Shown here piece after piece: positions 1 through 10,748 of a DNA stretch of 64,000 nucleotides. The position numbers were made by a program, and so were the translations under genes. This stretch comes from Candidatus Latescibacterota bacterium (GTDB lineage Bacteria > Latescibacterota > UBA2968 > GCA-2709665): the NCBI GenBank assembly GCA_012270675.1, contig JAAXHW010000063.1, positions 17,218 to 81,217 of the forward strand, in the 5' to 3' direction. Below the pieces are notes generated by a model. That model was given only the letters and a program-made list of their open reading frames with translations, was not told where the DNA came from and made no database searches. Position 1 is the stretch's first letter. Each line of letters starts with the position of its first letter.

Positions 1-5
1 TGTGG

Positions 6-1820
6 ATGCTTCATTTTGCGGATGCGCTGCGGAATGTGACGGGAGTGGATCTCTATCAGGAATTCCCGAAACGGCTGGAGCGGCCGCTGAAGTGGTTCCG
101 CTACCACCTCGCGGCTCCAGAGGTGATCGAGGATTGCCTGTATTATCCCGCCAACGCGAACCTGCTTTCCGGCAGCCAGCTGGATGCGTGTTCGCCAGCG
201 CTGCTGAGGCTGGCGCAGGAGGCTGGCGACGGAGACCTGCGGGACACGGCATTGAAAGACCCCAGGCTGGGCCGGCTCTACCGGTTCGGGATGGGTGTAA
301 AGGGTTCGACCGCGGAGTGCATGATCGCTTACGGGCCGTATGTTTACTGCTATTATGACCTGGATTTTGAACCGTCCCGCTGCCGGGGTTCGCTGCCGCT
401 GTCCCGGAAGTTCACGAAGGCGTATTACGGGGAAACGGCGTTTCTGCGCAGTTCCTGGGATGCCCGCTCGGTGATTGCCTGTATCAGCGGGTATAAAGGG
501 GGAGGCGCGCACGGGTTCAGCAATTTACACGTGCAGTGGGAGGGACAGCCGGTGCTGAAGACCATTTCGGCGGAAGAGGCGCAGCCGGTGGCGTGCGGCA
601 GCCTGCCGTGCGTGGGGGGACAGAACGAGGTCGTGGCGTTGATGGGACGGCTGGAGGCGGGGGACGGGTTCGACCGGCTGGATGTGCGTTCGGTCCGTAC
701 CGAGCATGAGTACTGGCTGTTGCACGGGGAGCCATCGGTGCTGCTGGTGGCGCTGAGGCGAAGGCCCCGGGGTGTGAAGGCGCTGCGGGAGGACGGAACG
801 CCGTTTGTCCGGCTGAACGGGCGGGATTGTTTGCAGTACGAGCGGAAGCCGTATTTCGACCCGCGTGCGGGCGAGCTTCGGATGCGTTTCCGGTTGAATG
901 CGGAGATCGACGGGAGCCGCCCCCAGGTGCTATTTAATACGGGAATCGGGGGCGTGGGGGAGATGGGTACCCGGGTGAACACGTTCAATCTGGGGTTGCT
1001 GAAGGACGGCGTGCTGGCGTTTTGTGTACACAGCCAGCGCGACACGGCGGTTCAGGTGGAGGCGCCGCCGGTGGTGATCAGGCCGGGAACGTGGCACGAT
1101 GTGGCGGTGCGGTGGGGCGGGTTCAATCGGCCCGGAGACCGGCCGTTTATCGAAATTGCGCTGGACGGGCGCCGGGAACGGTGTGACGACCGGGCAGCTT
1201 TTGGCGAACTGGGCCTGGACTCCCAGAAGCTGAAATCGCGTACGACACCCCGGACGTTTTATATCAAATCGAATACCCTGCTGGCGTTTGGGGGCGGGAT
1301 TCAGATGGTGGACACGGGGACGAGGTGCGATATTTCCCACATCGACCTGAAATGCCCGGGGCGCAGGCGGCTGGCGCTTGATTTTGAAGACGGCCTGGGG
1401 GGCGAAACGGGAAACGGGCCGCTGGCCTGGAAGCTCAATCCGGTTGATCTGAAGGAAATGAAACGCACACGCGCGGTGTTCGGCGCAGGGTACCGGAGGG
1501 TGGAGGTGTTGTCCGTCTACCCGGACGACATCCGATTTGAGACCGAGGTCGTCCCGTTTGCCCCTTCAGGACTGGCCGCTGCCAGCCTGAAAAGCTTTAT
1601 ACCGGATGCCGGTAAACCTTCGCTCCGGGTGTTGGCGTCCACCGAAGGGGACATGCTCATACTGGCCTTTTCGGACCGGCGGGCAAAGGCGAAGGTTGTT
1701 CGCAATGCAGAAGGTTTTTGCGTCCAAACCGCAGGTTGCCGGTATGTGTTCGGGATAAAGACAAGGTCGAAATCCATTCTCACCTTGCTCCGGAGGGAGG
1801 CACCGACCTGTGTGGCATAG
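6..1820 (+). CDS. Heparinase II/III-like or polysaccharide-lyase-like protein, possibly truncated at its 5' end by the window edge
   Basis: 604-aa ORF; no stop between the window edge and the ATG at 6, so it may start upstream. 'YCYYDLDFEPSRCRGSLPLSRKFTKAYYGETAFLRSSWD' resembles the heparinase II/III C-terminal part, followed by a LamG-like beta-sandwich region. Assignment by eye only. Confidence 0.5.
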   Translation: MLHFADALRNVTGVDLYQEFPKRLERPLKWFRYHLAAPEVIEDCLYYPANANLLSGSQLDACSPALLRLAQEAGDGDLRDTALKDPRLGRLYRFGMGVKGSTAECMIAYGPYVYCYYDLDFEPSRCRGSLPLSRKFTKAYYGETAFLRSSWDARSVIACISGYKGGGAHGFSNLHVQWEGQPVLKTISAEEAQPVACGSLPCVGGQNEVVALMGRLEAGDGFDRLDVRSVRTEHEYWLLHGEPSVLLVALRRRPRGVKALREDGTPFVRLNGRDCLQYERKPYFDPRAGELRMRFRLNAEIDGSRPQVLFNTGIGGVGEMGTRVNTFNLGLLKDGVLAFCVHSQRDTAVQVEAPPVVIRPGTWHDVAVRWGGFNRPGDRPFIEIALDGRRERCDDRAAFGELGLDSQKLKSRTTPRTFYIKSNTLLAFGGGIQMVDTGTRCDISHIDLKCPGRRRLALDFEDGLGGETGNGPLAWKLNPVDLKEMKRTRAVFGAGYRRVEVLSVYPDDIRFETEVVPFAPSGLAAASLKSFIPDAGKPSLRVLASTEGDMLILAFSDRRAKAKVVRNAEGFCVQTAGCRYVFGIKTRSKSILTLLRREAPTCVA

Positions 1821-1840
1821 AAGCATAAGAAGCTGTGAAA

Positions 1841-3160
1841 TCAGGCGGTCAGATCCCACTTCACGCCAGCAGCGACCCGTTTCCCGGACGCTTTGCCCAA
1901 GACCTGGAACGGGGGGAGATTGCCGTCGGTTTCGACCCTCAGGGGACGGAGGTCGGTGAGGACCTCCAGATCATCCCGCATCTCGGCCATGTCCAGGTAG
2001 GCGGCGGAGGCTTCGACTTCGCCCAGGTCGAGGGTGTTTGGAATCCAGATTACTCTGGCATCGGGCATCTGGATGAGGCCGATGGACTCAAGGGCGATGT
2101 CGAGCACCTCCCGGTCGGTGGGGAAGTGCATGGGCACGGCGGCTACCGAGACGTGTTGGCCAGTAATGCCGTTGATGTACGTGGCGTGGTAGTCGATCTT
2201 TTCGACGAGGCGGTCGGTGGTGAATTCGGCAAAGCCGATGCCGATGGCATTGCCGTGGGTCTTTTCGGTGAGGTCACGTACGAAGATGCGCAGCACCCGG
2301 GGGGTCTCACCGTCCATAGCCCGCCGGTCATTTCGCTTGCGGCCGATGACGTTGGTGTCCAGGCCCGATCCGCTGATGTCTTTGCCCATTTCGTCCACGA
2401 TGAGGAGGTCAACGTCGTCGAAGGGAAGTCTGGGACACCATGCTTTGGCTTTTATGAGGAGTTCTTTTTCGACCGATTCGAAGTCGGACGCGGGAATCGC
2501 CGCGATCTGAGCGGTTTCTTCATAGCCGTTTTCCAGGGTGGCCACGCCAAAAGCGACCGGCATTTTTTCGCGGACCATTTTGCCCACAACCCGCACGATT
2601 TTGTCGAAGGAGTGGTGGATGATGGCCCGGTGGTAGATGGACGCACCTTTGTGTTTGCCCAGGCCGATGAGCATCATTTTCATCAGGCCGCTTTCGATTT
2701 CCCCGGTGAAGCCGGTGTGGGGCTTGATCCGGTTGACGACGATGACGTGGTCGGCCCGGGAGGCGAGCTTGTCGAAGTAGACAGGCATGCCAAAGTCGGT
2801 GACGCCGATCTGCACCACCTCCATGGAAGCGCGCACCGGGGCGCCCATGCGCGCCTGGGTGATGCCGTAACCGGCCAGGATGGCCACCTGTCCCTCGGCG
2901 GTGCCCCCCCCGTGGCTGCCCATGGCAGGGACGATGTAGGGCACAGCACCGAGGGCCTGCATTTCCTCCACGACGGTTTTGACGATGCGGTCCAGGTTGG
3001 CCACACCCCGGCTGCCGACCGAAATGGCCACGGTGTGGCCGGGTTTGATGGTTTCGCCGGGATTGAGTTTTCCGATTTCGCTGCGTACGGCGGCGGGGAT
3101 GTCATCTATGCGGGGCGCATCGAAGTGCTGGCGGATGCGGAACATGGTCGGGTATTCCAT
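1841..3160 (-). CDS. LarA-like (DUF2088 / lactate racemase N-terminal domain) protein
   Basis: 439 aa; 'VAISVGSRGVANLDRIVKTVVEEMQALGAVPYIVPAMGSHGGGTAEGQ' and 'VIVVNRIKPHTGFTGEIESGLMKMMLIGLGKHKGA' are typical of the LarA/DUF2088 family. Confidence 0.85.
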   Translation of the reverse strand: MEYPTMFRIRQHFDAPRIDDIPAAVRSEIGKLNPGETIKPGHTVAISVGSRGVANLDRIVKTVVEEMQALGAVPYIVPAMGSHGGGTAEGQVAILAGYGITQARMGAPVRASMEVVQIGVTDFGMPVYFDKLASRADHVIVVNRIKPHTGFTGEIESGLMKMMLIGLGKHKGASIYHRAIIHHSFDKIVRVVGKMVREKMPVAFGVATLENGYEETAQIAAIPASDFESVEKELLIKAKAWCPRLPFDDVDLLIVDEMGKDISGSGLDTNVIGRKRNDRRAMDGETPRVLRIFVRDLTEKTHGNAIGIGFAEFTTDRLVEKIDYHATYINGITGQHVSVAAVPMHFPTDREVLDIALESIGLIQMPDARVIWIPNTLDLGEVEASAAYLDMAEMRDDLEVLTDLRPLRVETDGNLPPFQVLGKASGKRVAAGVKWDLTA

Positions 3161-3211
3161 GGGAGCCTCCAGAGGCGTGTGATCTGTTTACGGCGGACCG
3201 GAGGTCCAACC

Positions 3212-4369
3212 CTATATGGACGCTTCGTAAAGGGCGGTGACGTCTTTTAAGGTGGTTTTACGCGGGTTGACCTGGATATTTCCGCTTTTCATCGCGTCTT
3301 CGGCCATCACCGGGATGCCTTCGGGCTTTGCTCCGGCCTCGGTGAGGGTTTTGGGGATGCCCAGGTCGCGACTCAGGTCCTCCACCGCCTCTACGGCGCA
3401 GGTTGCGGCTTCCATGTCGTCCAGTCCTGCCACGTCGGTGCCCAGGGCTGCGGCAATGTCGGCGAATTTTTCCGGACAGGCGATCCGGTTGAAGTCCATA
3501 ATGTGGGGGAGGAGAATCGCGTTGGCCACGCCGTGGGCCGTGCCGTAGTGTCCACTGACGGGATGCGACATGGCATGGATGTTGCCCAGGCGGGACTGTG
3601 AGAAGGCCATGCCGGCCATGTTGCTGGCGATCAACATCTGCCCGGTGGCGTCGTGGTTGTGATCGCTGGCAGCGGCCTGCCGCAGGTTTTCCGAGGCGAG
3701 ACGGATGGCGTGAAGGGCCAGGCCCTCAGAAATCGGGCTGGCGGCCAGCGAGGTGTAAGACTCGATTGCGTGCGTGAGCGCATCCATGCCGGTGGCCCCT
3801 GCGATGGGGAGGGGCAGCGCAACGGCCATGTCGGCGTCCAGGATGCCGATGTCGGAGATGATTTCGGGGCCGATGACGGCGGCCTTGTAAGCGTTGTTGT
3901 CGGTGACGACCGCAAAGGGGGTGACTTCGCTGGCGGTGCCGTACGTGGTGGGCACGCAGAGGAGAAAGGGGATACGGGTTTTGACTTTTCCCGGGCCGAA
4001 GTAGTCCTCGATTTTTCCACCGTTTGTCACGAGCACGCCCGCGGTTTTGGCCACGTCCATCGAACTGCCGCCGCCCACGGCGAGCAGCCAGTCACAGTCG
4101 TTTTCCCGGTAACAGTCCGCACAGGCGTGGACCCCATGGACAGGAGGGTTGGGTTGCACACCGTCGTAGACCGCGCAGGCCAGGCCCGCCCCGTCCAGTA
4201 CGGAGGTGACCCGGTCGACCAGGCCGGCCCGGACCAGGCCGGCGTCGGTGACGACCAGGGCCTTTTTTTTATTTCGTGCGGCGACCAGGTCCGGGATTTC
4301 GCTTATTGCGCCCCGGCCCACAACCAGCCGGGTGGGCGAGAAATAGGTGAATCGATCCTGAAATGCCAC
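3212..4369 (-). CDS. Iron-containing alcohol dehydrogenase
   Basis: 385 aa; 'LLAVGGGSSMDVAKTAGVL', 'GATGMDALTHAIESY', 'HAMSHPVSGHYGTAHGVANAILLPHIMDFN' are Fe-ADH hallmarks. Confidence 0.93.
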   Translation of the reverse strand: MAFQDRFTYFSPTRLVVGRGAISEIPDLVAARNKKKALVVTDAGLVRAGLVDRVTSVLDGAGLACAVYDGVQPNPPVHGVHACADCYRENDCDWLLAVGGGSSMDVAKTAGVLVTNGGKIEDYFGPGKVKTRIPFLLCVPTTYGTASEVTPFAVVTDNNAYKAAVIGPEIISDIGILDADMAVALPLPIAGATGMDALTHAIESYTSLAASPISEGLALHAIRLASENLRQAAASDHNHDATGQMLIASNMAGMAFSQSRLGNIHAMSHPVSGHYGTAHGVANAILLPHIMDFNRIACPEKFADIAAALGTDVAGLDDMEAATCAVEAVEDLSRDLGIPKTLTEAGAKPEGIPVMAEDAMKSGNIQVNPRKTTLKDVTALYEASI

Positions 4370-4405
4370 GTCTGGGTCTCCTTATGGCATTTGATGAAAC
4401 ACTCC

Positions 4406-5029
4406 TTATGGATTCAGAAAATTGTCAGACGCGACCAGCGCTGCGACCTCTTTCAGCGTCTCCACCGAGGGGGTGTGTTCAAAGGCAGGTTGGCCGTGGG
4501 TGAGGTAGATGCAGCGGATGCCGACGCGGCGGGAGGCCTGGATGTCGTAGCGGCCGTCTCCAATGACGACGGCCTCATCTGCGGATAGTCCCAGTCTGTC
4601 CAACGCCTTTTCGATCAGGTCGCCGGAGGGTTTGATGTCGCCGTCTTCCCGGCTGAGGGTGACGTCGAAGCGGAGGCCGTAGCGCTTCAGGACGGTCTGC
4701 ATCGCTTCCCGGTGGTTGTTGGTCACAACCGCCAGCCGTATGCTTTTCGACCGGAGGTGATCGACCAGGTCCACGATGCCGTCGTTCGCATCGGCATTTT
4801 CCGCTGCTGCCATTTCCGCCCGAAGCAACTCATCGTTGGCCCAGGCAGAGCGGTCGGGCGGCAGGCTGTCGATGTATTCCAAGAGGGTCTGTCCCGGTGT
4901 GGCCCCGATCTTTTCCCGGAGCGTTTTCCAGTCGATGTAGGGGACGGTGATGGTGCCGTCCATGTCGAAGATGACGCCTTTGAGCATGCGGGCTTTTGTG
5001 CCCATATGCTCTGTTTTTACGGGCTTCAC
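4406..5029 (-). CDS. HAD-superfamily hydrolase (phosphoglycolate phosphatase-like)
   Basis: 207 aa; 'GVIFDMDGTITVPYIDW', 'LAVVTNNHREA', 'VVIGDGRYDIQASRRVGIRCI' HAD motifs. Confidence 0.88.
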   Translation of the reverse strand: MKPVKTEHMGTKARMLKGVIFDMDGTITVPYIDWKTLREKIGATPGQTLLEYIDSLPPDRSAWANDELLRAEMAAAENADANDGIVDLVDHLRSKSIRLAVVTNNHREAMQTVLKRYGLRFDVTLSREDGDIKPSGDLIEKALDRLGLSADEAVVIGDGRYDIQASRRVGIRCIYLTHGQPAFEHTPSVETLKEVAALVASDNFLNP

Positions 5030-6063
5030 GATTCAAATATCTTTCCGATTTCATCCCGGTCGAAGGTGGGGAGGTCGGTCCAAACGTCGTTTTTACGGAG
5101 TTTGAGGCCGAAGCTCCGGTCTTCTACGCGGCCGATGATTTCGCACCGGGTGCCGGTTTCCCGAATGGCATCCCGCACGCGCCCTGCATCGCTTGCTGCG
5201 ACGCCGATGAGGAGCGCGCCGGAAGAGATGATGCCGAGGGGATCGAGGTTAAAGGCAGCACAGAGCCGGCGCGTTTCATCGGAAGCGAAGAGGGCTTCCC
5301 CTTCCAGGGCGAGGCCGGTGTCGGCGGCTATGGCGAGTTCTCTGAGGGCCGTGGCCACGCCGCCTTCGGTGGGATCGTGCATGGCGTGCACGCGGGCGGT
5401 ACGGCAGGCGATCCGGGCCTCTTTGAGGATGCTGATGCCGGGGTTATGAAGGTAGTTTTGGGCACTGGAGAGAAGGTCGGGCGTGAAGCCCCGGCCGGCC
5501 AGTTCGGTCTGCTTTTCCCGGGCGAGGATGGCGGTGGCTTCCACGCCTAAGCCTTTGGTCATCAAGAGGGCGTCGCCCACCTGGAGGTCGGCGGATTGCA
5601 CGAGGTCTTCGCGCTGTACTTCCCCCAGCATCTGGCCGACCACGATGGGGCGGTCCAGGCCAACGGTGATTTCGGTATGCCCGCCACAGAGGGAGACATC
5701 AATTTCCTGTGCAGCCTGGTGGATGGACGCAAAAATCGCTTCAACGAGGGCGGCATCGGTGCGACCCTCGGGCAGCAGGAGGGTGGCCAGAAACCATCGG
5801 GGCAGGGCACCCATGGTGGCGATGTCGTTGGCGTTGACGTGGACCGCGTAGTGGCCGATTTCGTCGGTGGCGAAGGTGATGGGATCGGTTTTGACAACCA
5901 GGCAGGTTCTTTCAAACTCAATGACGGTGGCGTCTTCGCCCACGCGGGGACCGACCAGGACGCGCTTGTTCGGACCGGTATAACCGTCCAGGAGACGGGA
6001 GAGGAGGTCGAAGGGGAGTTTGCCGGGAGGGAAGACAGCGCTGTTTACGTCAGATGTGTTCAT
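5026..6063 (-). CDS. AIR synthase-related protein (PurM/HypE/ThiL-like fold)
   Basis: 345 aa; 'VGEDATVIEF..VVKTDPITFATDEIGHYAVHVNANDIATMGALPRWFLATLLLPEG' PurM/HypE-like; overlaps the HAD gene by 4 bp. Confidence 0.82.
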   Translation of the reverse strand: MNTSDVNSAVFPPGKLPFDLLSRLLDGYTGPNKRVLVGPRVGEDATVIEFERTCLVVKTDPITFATDEIGHYAVHVNANDIATMGALPRWFLATLLLPEGRTDAALVEAIFASIHQAAQEIDVSLCGGHTEITVGLDRPIVVGQMLGEVQREDLVQSADLQVGDALLMTKGLGVEATAILAREKQTELAGRGFTPDLLSSAQNYLHNPGISILKEARIACRTARVHAMHDPTEGGVATALRELAIAADTGLALEGEALFASDETRRLCAAFNLDPLGIISSGALLIGVAASDAGRVRDAIRETGTRCEIIGRVEDRSFGLKLRKNDVWTDLPTFDRDEIGKIFES

Positions 6064-6117
6064 GCTTTTCCGCGTCTATAAATACGGTCTGTCGATCGGC
6101 CGATGAACAGGAAATTT

Positions 6118-6146
6118 ACAATAGCTTATTTCGAGGAATCTGTCAA
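6118..6146 (-). promoter_or_regulatory. Predicted sigma70-type promoter for the 6063-1841 minus-strand genes
   Basis: Minus strand TTGACA (6146-6141), 17-nt spacer, TATTGT (6123-6118). Confidence 0.55.
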
Positions 6147-6158
6147 TACGTATTTTAA

Positions 6159-6593
<435 letters not shown>

Positions 6594-6595
6594 CG

Positions 6596-9500
6596 ATGGT
6601 ATTATTCGATTTGAACCGTCCTGCTTTGTTTTTCGCACAGGATCTTCTGTCGAAGCCAGAGGTGGCCCGGGGGGAGTTGCGCCGGCTCGGGTTTCGAGAT
6701 CCCGACCGCACATTGCGCAACCTTCAGGGACTGGTTGAGCCGGGGGGAGCGCCGCCCCTTCCGGCTGATCTTTTTCGGGAAATGGTGGCGGCACCGGATC
6801 CGGACAGGGCGCTGAATAATTTCGAACGCCTGACGCAAGCGGTGTTCAGCCGGTCCGTGTTTTACCGTACGCTCGAAGATTGTCCGGATACCTTCCGGTT
6901 GCTCGTCCATCTCTTGGGCAGCAGCCAGTTTCTTTCGGATACGCTGGTGCGGGATCCGGAGTATTTCTACTGGCTGGTCGAGACGCCGGAGAGGCTGTCA
7001 CAGCCGCGTACAAAGGCGGACCTCTCGGCGGAGTTTGCCGCAGAGTCGGCGGTATTTCAAACGTCCGAAGCCCGCCTGAACGCCCTGCGCCGTCTGGTGC
7101 GGCGGGAGCAGCTGCGCATTGGTGCGGGGGATCTGATGGGGCGGCCCATGCAGGATCTGGCGGCCGAGCTTTCGGATCTGGCGGACGTGTGTTTGCAGCA
7201 GCTTCTGGATCTGCTGGTTCCGGAGTTGGACGCGCGTCACGGCCCTCCGCAAAACAGGGACGGCAGCCGGGCCGAATTCGCAATTATCGGTCTGGGCAAG
7301 CTGGGCGGGCGGGAGCTCAACTTCAGTTCGGATATCGATCTGATGTTTGTCTATTCTGACGAGGGGCACACAAGGGGGGGCGGGTCCGAGGGCGGTCCGA
7401 TTTCAAATCAGGTTTATTTCTCCCGGCTGGCCGAGCGAATTTTGAAGGCGGCGACCGAACCGACTGAGGAAGGGTTTCTCTATCGGATCGATATGCGCCT
7501 TCGGCCCGACGGGGCTTCGGGCGCACTGACGATGCCGCTGTCGGCTTACGAGAGTTACTACGTGCAGCGGGGGGAACTCTGGGAACGGCAGATGTTGATC
7601 AAGGCGCGTCCGTGCGCCGGATCGGACCGTTTGGGCATGCGGTTTTTAGAGACGGTGCTGCCGTTTGTTTATCCGCGGCATTTCGAGGTCAGTCCAGTGG
7701 AAGAGATCCACCGGATCAAGCGCCGGATCGAAGACCATATCGGCGAGAAGGGAGAGGCAGAAACCCACCTGAAGTTCCGGTCCGGGGGCATTCGGGATAT
7801 CGAATTTGCCGTTCAGTGCCTGCAGCTGCTCGTGGGACGTGTGCACGTCGAGGCCCGTTCGGGCAACACGCTGGAGGCGATTGGCCAGCTGCAGCGGGCT
7901 TCCGCGCTGGCCGAGGCGGAGGCACAGGCGCTTCGGGCGGCCTATCTCTTTTTCAGGCGGGTGGAGCACCGGCTGCAGATGATGCACGGGCTGAGCGATT
8001 ACACGCTGCCCGAATCCGAGGAGGCGCAGAGGCCTCTGGCGCTGGGTCTGGGTTTTTCCTCACCAGACGCATATCGAAGGGCAATTGTCCGTCACGTGGG
8101 CGCGGTTCAGGCGATCTATCGGGACGTTTTTTCGGAAGAAAGCGAGGGGGAAGGGCGGTCTATCGGTGCGCTGTGTAAGATGGAGGTGGGGGATGCCGAA
8201 GCGACTGCGCTGCTGCGTGAACTGGGGTTTGCCCGGCCGGAAGAGGCCCACCGCAACCTGATTTACTTAGCCTATGGCCACGTGCCCAGAATCCGGGGAA
8301 CACGGGTGCGCCAGAGCTTTATGGCGTTGACGCCGACGTTGATGCCCGCCTTACAGGCCTCTGCCGATGCGGACCGGGCGTTGAGCAATCTGGAGCGCTT
8401 GATTTCCGCCTACGGTGCAATGGATACGCTGTTCCAGATGCTCAGTACGCATGCAGGCCTTCGGGACCTGCTCCTTTCGCTGTGCGCCGGCAGCCAGTAC
8501 CTCGTCAATCTGATTGTGCGAAACCCGGCGCTGCTGGACTGGCTGGTCCTGCCCGATGTGCTTTACCCCGACCGGAGCAGGGAGGAACTGGAGGCCGAGG
8601 TCGATTCGGTGGTTGGACAAGCAGCGTCAGACGATGCGGTGGCCGCTGCTTTGAATGCTTTCAAGAATCGGGAACTGCTCCGGATCGGCACCCGGGATCT
8701 GGTGGCGCTGACCGATACGTTTGAGACGTTTGAAGCGCTTACTCTGCTGGCGGAGACAATTCTGAAGGTGGTTTACAGGGCCGCTTACGGCCGCCTGGCC
8801 GCCCGTCGGGGCGTGCCGAGAGGGGATGGTGGAGAACCGGCTGCGTTTGCGATTCTGGGGCTGGGCAAGCTGGGAGGAAGAGAGCTCAATTTCGGTTCGG
8901 ACCTGGACCTGGTGTTTGTGTACTCGGATGATGGGTTGACCGACGGCCCGGAACCGGTAGGCAACCTCCAGTTTTACATCGATCTGGCCCAGCGGATTCT
9001 GAACATGCTGGGGCAGTCCACGCCCTATGGGATGCTCTACCCGGTGGACGCCCGGCTGCGTCCCGAGGGTGGCAGCGCCCTGCTGGCGCTTTCCTACGAG
9101 GCCTACGACACCTACTTGCGGGTGCGGGCCTCGACGTGGGAACGGCTGGCGCTTTCACGGGGCCGGGTGGTGGCAGGGGATGTGGGGTTCGGACAGAGGC
9201 TGCTGGATCGGATCGAGCGGTTTGTCCTGGACGACGGCCTTTCCGAATCTGAGGTTGGGGCGCTTGTTGATATCCGGCGGCGGATGGAAGCGCCGGGGGG
9301 CCGGGGGGCGACAAAAAGTATCAAGACCGGGCCGGGGGGGATTGTGGATGTCGAGTTTTTGGTGCAGGCCCTGCAAATCCGGTATGCCCATCGTGTCCCT
9401 CACCTGCGGAGTCCCAATACCCTGAAGGGGCTGGACCGCCTGGTGAAAGGGGGATATCTCCCGGAGGATGACGCGGCGCACCTGAGGTCGGCCTTCTATT

Positions 9501-9694
9501 TCCTGCGCACGGTTGAAAAGGTGCTGCGCCGACAGGAAGAACAGGCCAGGACCCGCCTGCCGACCGACGCACGGGCTCTGACCGCGCTTGCCCGTGCGGT
9601 GGGGTATGCCGACAGCCCGGCCTTTCTGGCCGCGCTTGAGGAAAAGATGGGGACCACACGGCGGATTTTCCAGGCGTATCTGGGGGAAGTCTAA
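6596..9694 (+). CDS. glnE: Bifunctional glutamine synthetase adenylyltransferase/deadenylyltransferase
   Basis: 1032 aa; two nucleotidyltransferase modules ('GLGKLGGRELNFSSDIDLMFVYSDEG' and 'GLGKLGGRELNFGSDLDLVFVYSDDG'); adjacent to glnB. Confidence 0.97.
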   Translation: MVLFDLNRPALFFAQDLLSKPEVARGELRRLGFRDPDRTLRNLQGLVEPGGAPPLPADLFREMVAAPDPDRALNNFERLTQAVFSRSVFYRTLEDCPDTFRLLVHLLGSSQFLSDTLVRDPEYFYWLVETPERLSQPRTKADLSAEFAAESAVFQTSEARLNALRRLVRREQLRIGAGDLMGRPMQDLAAELSDLADVCLQQLLDLLVPELDARHGPPQNRDGSRAEFAIIGLGKLGGRELNFSSDIDLMFVYSDEGHTRGGGSEGGPISNQVYFSRLAERILKAATEPTEEGFLYRIDMRLRPDGASGALTMPLSAYESYYVQRGELWERQMLIKARPCAGSDRLGMRFLETVLPFVYPRHFEVSPVEEIHRIKRRIEDHIGEKGEAETHLKFRSGGIRDIEFAVQCLQLLVGRVHVEARSGNTLEAIGQLQRASALAEAEAQALRAAYLFFRRVEHRLQMMHGLSDYTLPESEEAQRPLALGLGFSSPDAYRRAIVRHVGAVQAIYRDVFSEESEGEGRSIGALCKMEVGDAEATALLRELGFARPEEAHRNLIYLAYGHVPRIRGTRVRQSFMALTPTLMPALQASADADRALSNLERLISAYGAMDTLFQMLSTHAGLRDLLLSLCAGSQYLVNLIVRNPALLDWLVLPDVLYPDRSREELEAEVDSVVGQAASDDAVAAALNAFKNRELLRIGTRDLVALTDTFETFEALTLLAETILKVVYRAAYGRLAARRGVPRGDGGEPAAFAILGLGKLGGRELNFGSDLDLVFVYSDDGLTDGPEPVGNLQFYIDLAQRILNMLGQSTPYGMLYPVDARLRPEGGSALLALSYEAYDTYLRVRASTWERLALSRGRVVAGDVGFGQRLLDRIERFVLDDGLSESEVGALVDIRRRMEAPGGRGATKSIKTGPGGIVDVEFLVQALQIRYAHRVPHLRSPNTLKGLDRLVKGGYLPEDDAAHLRSAFYFLRTVEKVLRRQEEQARTRLPTDARALTALARAVGYADSPAFLAALEEKMGTTRRIFQAYLGEV

Positions 9695-9700
9695 AATGTG

Positions 9701-10741
9701 CTATCCGGGTGTGAAGAAGCTTCTCAGTTCACTTGTGAGCGGGTGCTCGCTGAGGGGGGATGCGAGGATGGACCGGAGCTGGTGGAGGCGGGCTGTGGGA
9801 TTTTGCCAGGCTTGCCGGAGGGGGAGGTTGTGTGAGGGGGTTGCGTGGGCGTTTCGCAGGAAGGATGCGGCGAGCAGGTGGAAGACGAGGTGGTGGCCGT
9901 CCAGGCGGTGGGCGGCCTGCTGGGGGTCGGGTGTACGGGCGGCGTAGCGGGCGGTTGTGTGTTTATCGAGCAGGGTGTGGAATCCGCCGTCGGGACGGCC
10001 GGCGCCCAGGGCCGTGGTATACTGTACCAGGCGGCGTTCGGGCCAGTCCCAGCCGAGTTTGGAGAATTCGATGAAGTGGAGGGTTTGCGCTTCGGGGTTG
10101 ATGACGATGTTTCGGGCGTTGTAGTCGGTGGGTCCAAACAGGGGGGGGGCAGCGCCGAGGGTGTTGAGGAGGTCTGAGAGGAGTTGGTCGGCGCGGGCGG
10201 CGGTCCGGGTTGCAAGGGCGGGCAGGTGTGTGTGGAGGGTGGCGGTGGCCTGTTGCCAGGAGGCCCGGAGGCCGGTGGGGTCGCAGCCGGGGAAGGTCCG
10301 ACGGGAGAGCGCGGGTGCGTGTTCGTGGAGGGTGGTCTGGATCTCGGAAAACCCCTCAATGGTCCGTTGGGCATAAAACGACCGGGTCGAGGGGTCTGCG
10401 TTCTGGCAGATGTCGTCCAGGGTGTGATCGCCACACCACTCGGTGAAGATGAGGGATTGGGCGGCGTCGACGCCGTAGACTTTGGGGACCGGGCATTTGG
10501 CTGTGCGCAGGAGCCGGATGGCGGTTTTTTCGACGTTCAGGAGGTCGTAGGGTTTTCCACGGGTGAGGGGACCGAACATCTGATGTTTGGCAACAAGCTT
10601 GCAGCCGTCCCGGGCTGTGACCCGCCAGACGCCGGGGTGATTCGAGACCGGATCGATGCGTGCGACCGCGGGGCGGCCCGTCAGGAGGGTGGGGACGGCG
10701 CGGTGGATGGCGGCGACGGTCGGAGAAAGGGAGGGAGGCAA
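9701..10741 (-). CDS. Phosphotransferase (APH / choline-kinase-like fold) family protein
   Basis: 346 aa; 'LIFTEWCGDHTLDDI', 'LFGPTDYNARNIVINPEAQTLHFIEFSKLGWDWPERRLVQ' resemble the APH catalytic and metal-binding loops. Confidence 0.65.
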   Translation of the reverse strand: MPPSLSPTVAAIHRAVPTLLTGRPAVARIDPVSNHPGVWRVTARDGCKLVAKHQMFGPLTRGKPYDLLNVEKTAIRLLRTAKCPVPKVYGVDAAQSLIFTEWCGDHTLDDICQNADPSTRSFYAQRTIEGFSEIQTTLHEHAPALSRRTFPGCDPTGLRASWQQATATLHTHLPALATRTAARADQLLSDLLNTLGAAPPLFGPTDYNARNIVINPEAQTLHFIEFSKLGWDWPERRLVQYTTALGAGRPDGGFHTLLDKHTTARYAARTPDPQQAAHRLDGHHLVFHLLAASFLRNAHATPSHNLPLRQAWQNPTARLHQLRSILASPLSEHPLTSELRSFFTPG

Positions 10742-10748
10742 AGCGGCC

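Noticed and set aside
1835-3250. 471-aa plus-strand ORF
   Set aside because: Antisense to the LarA-like gene; no domain signal.
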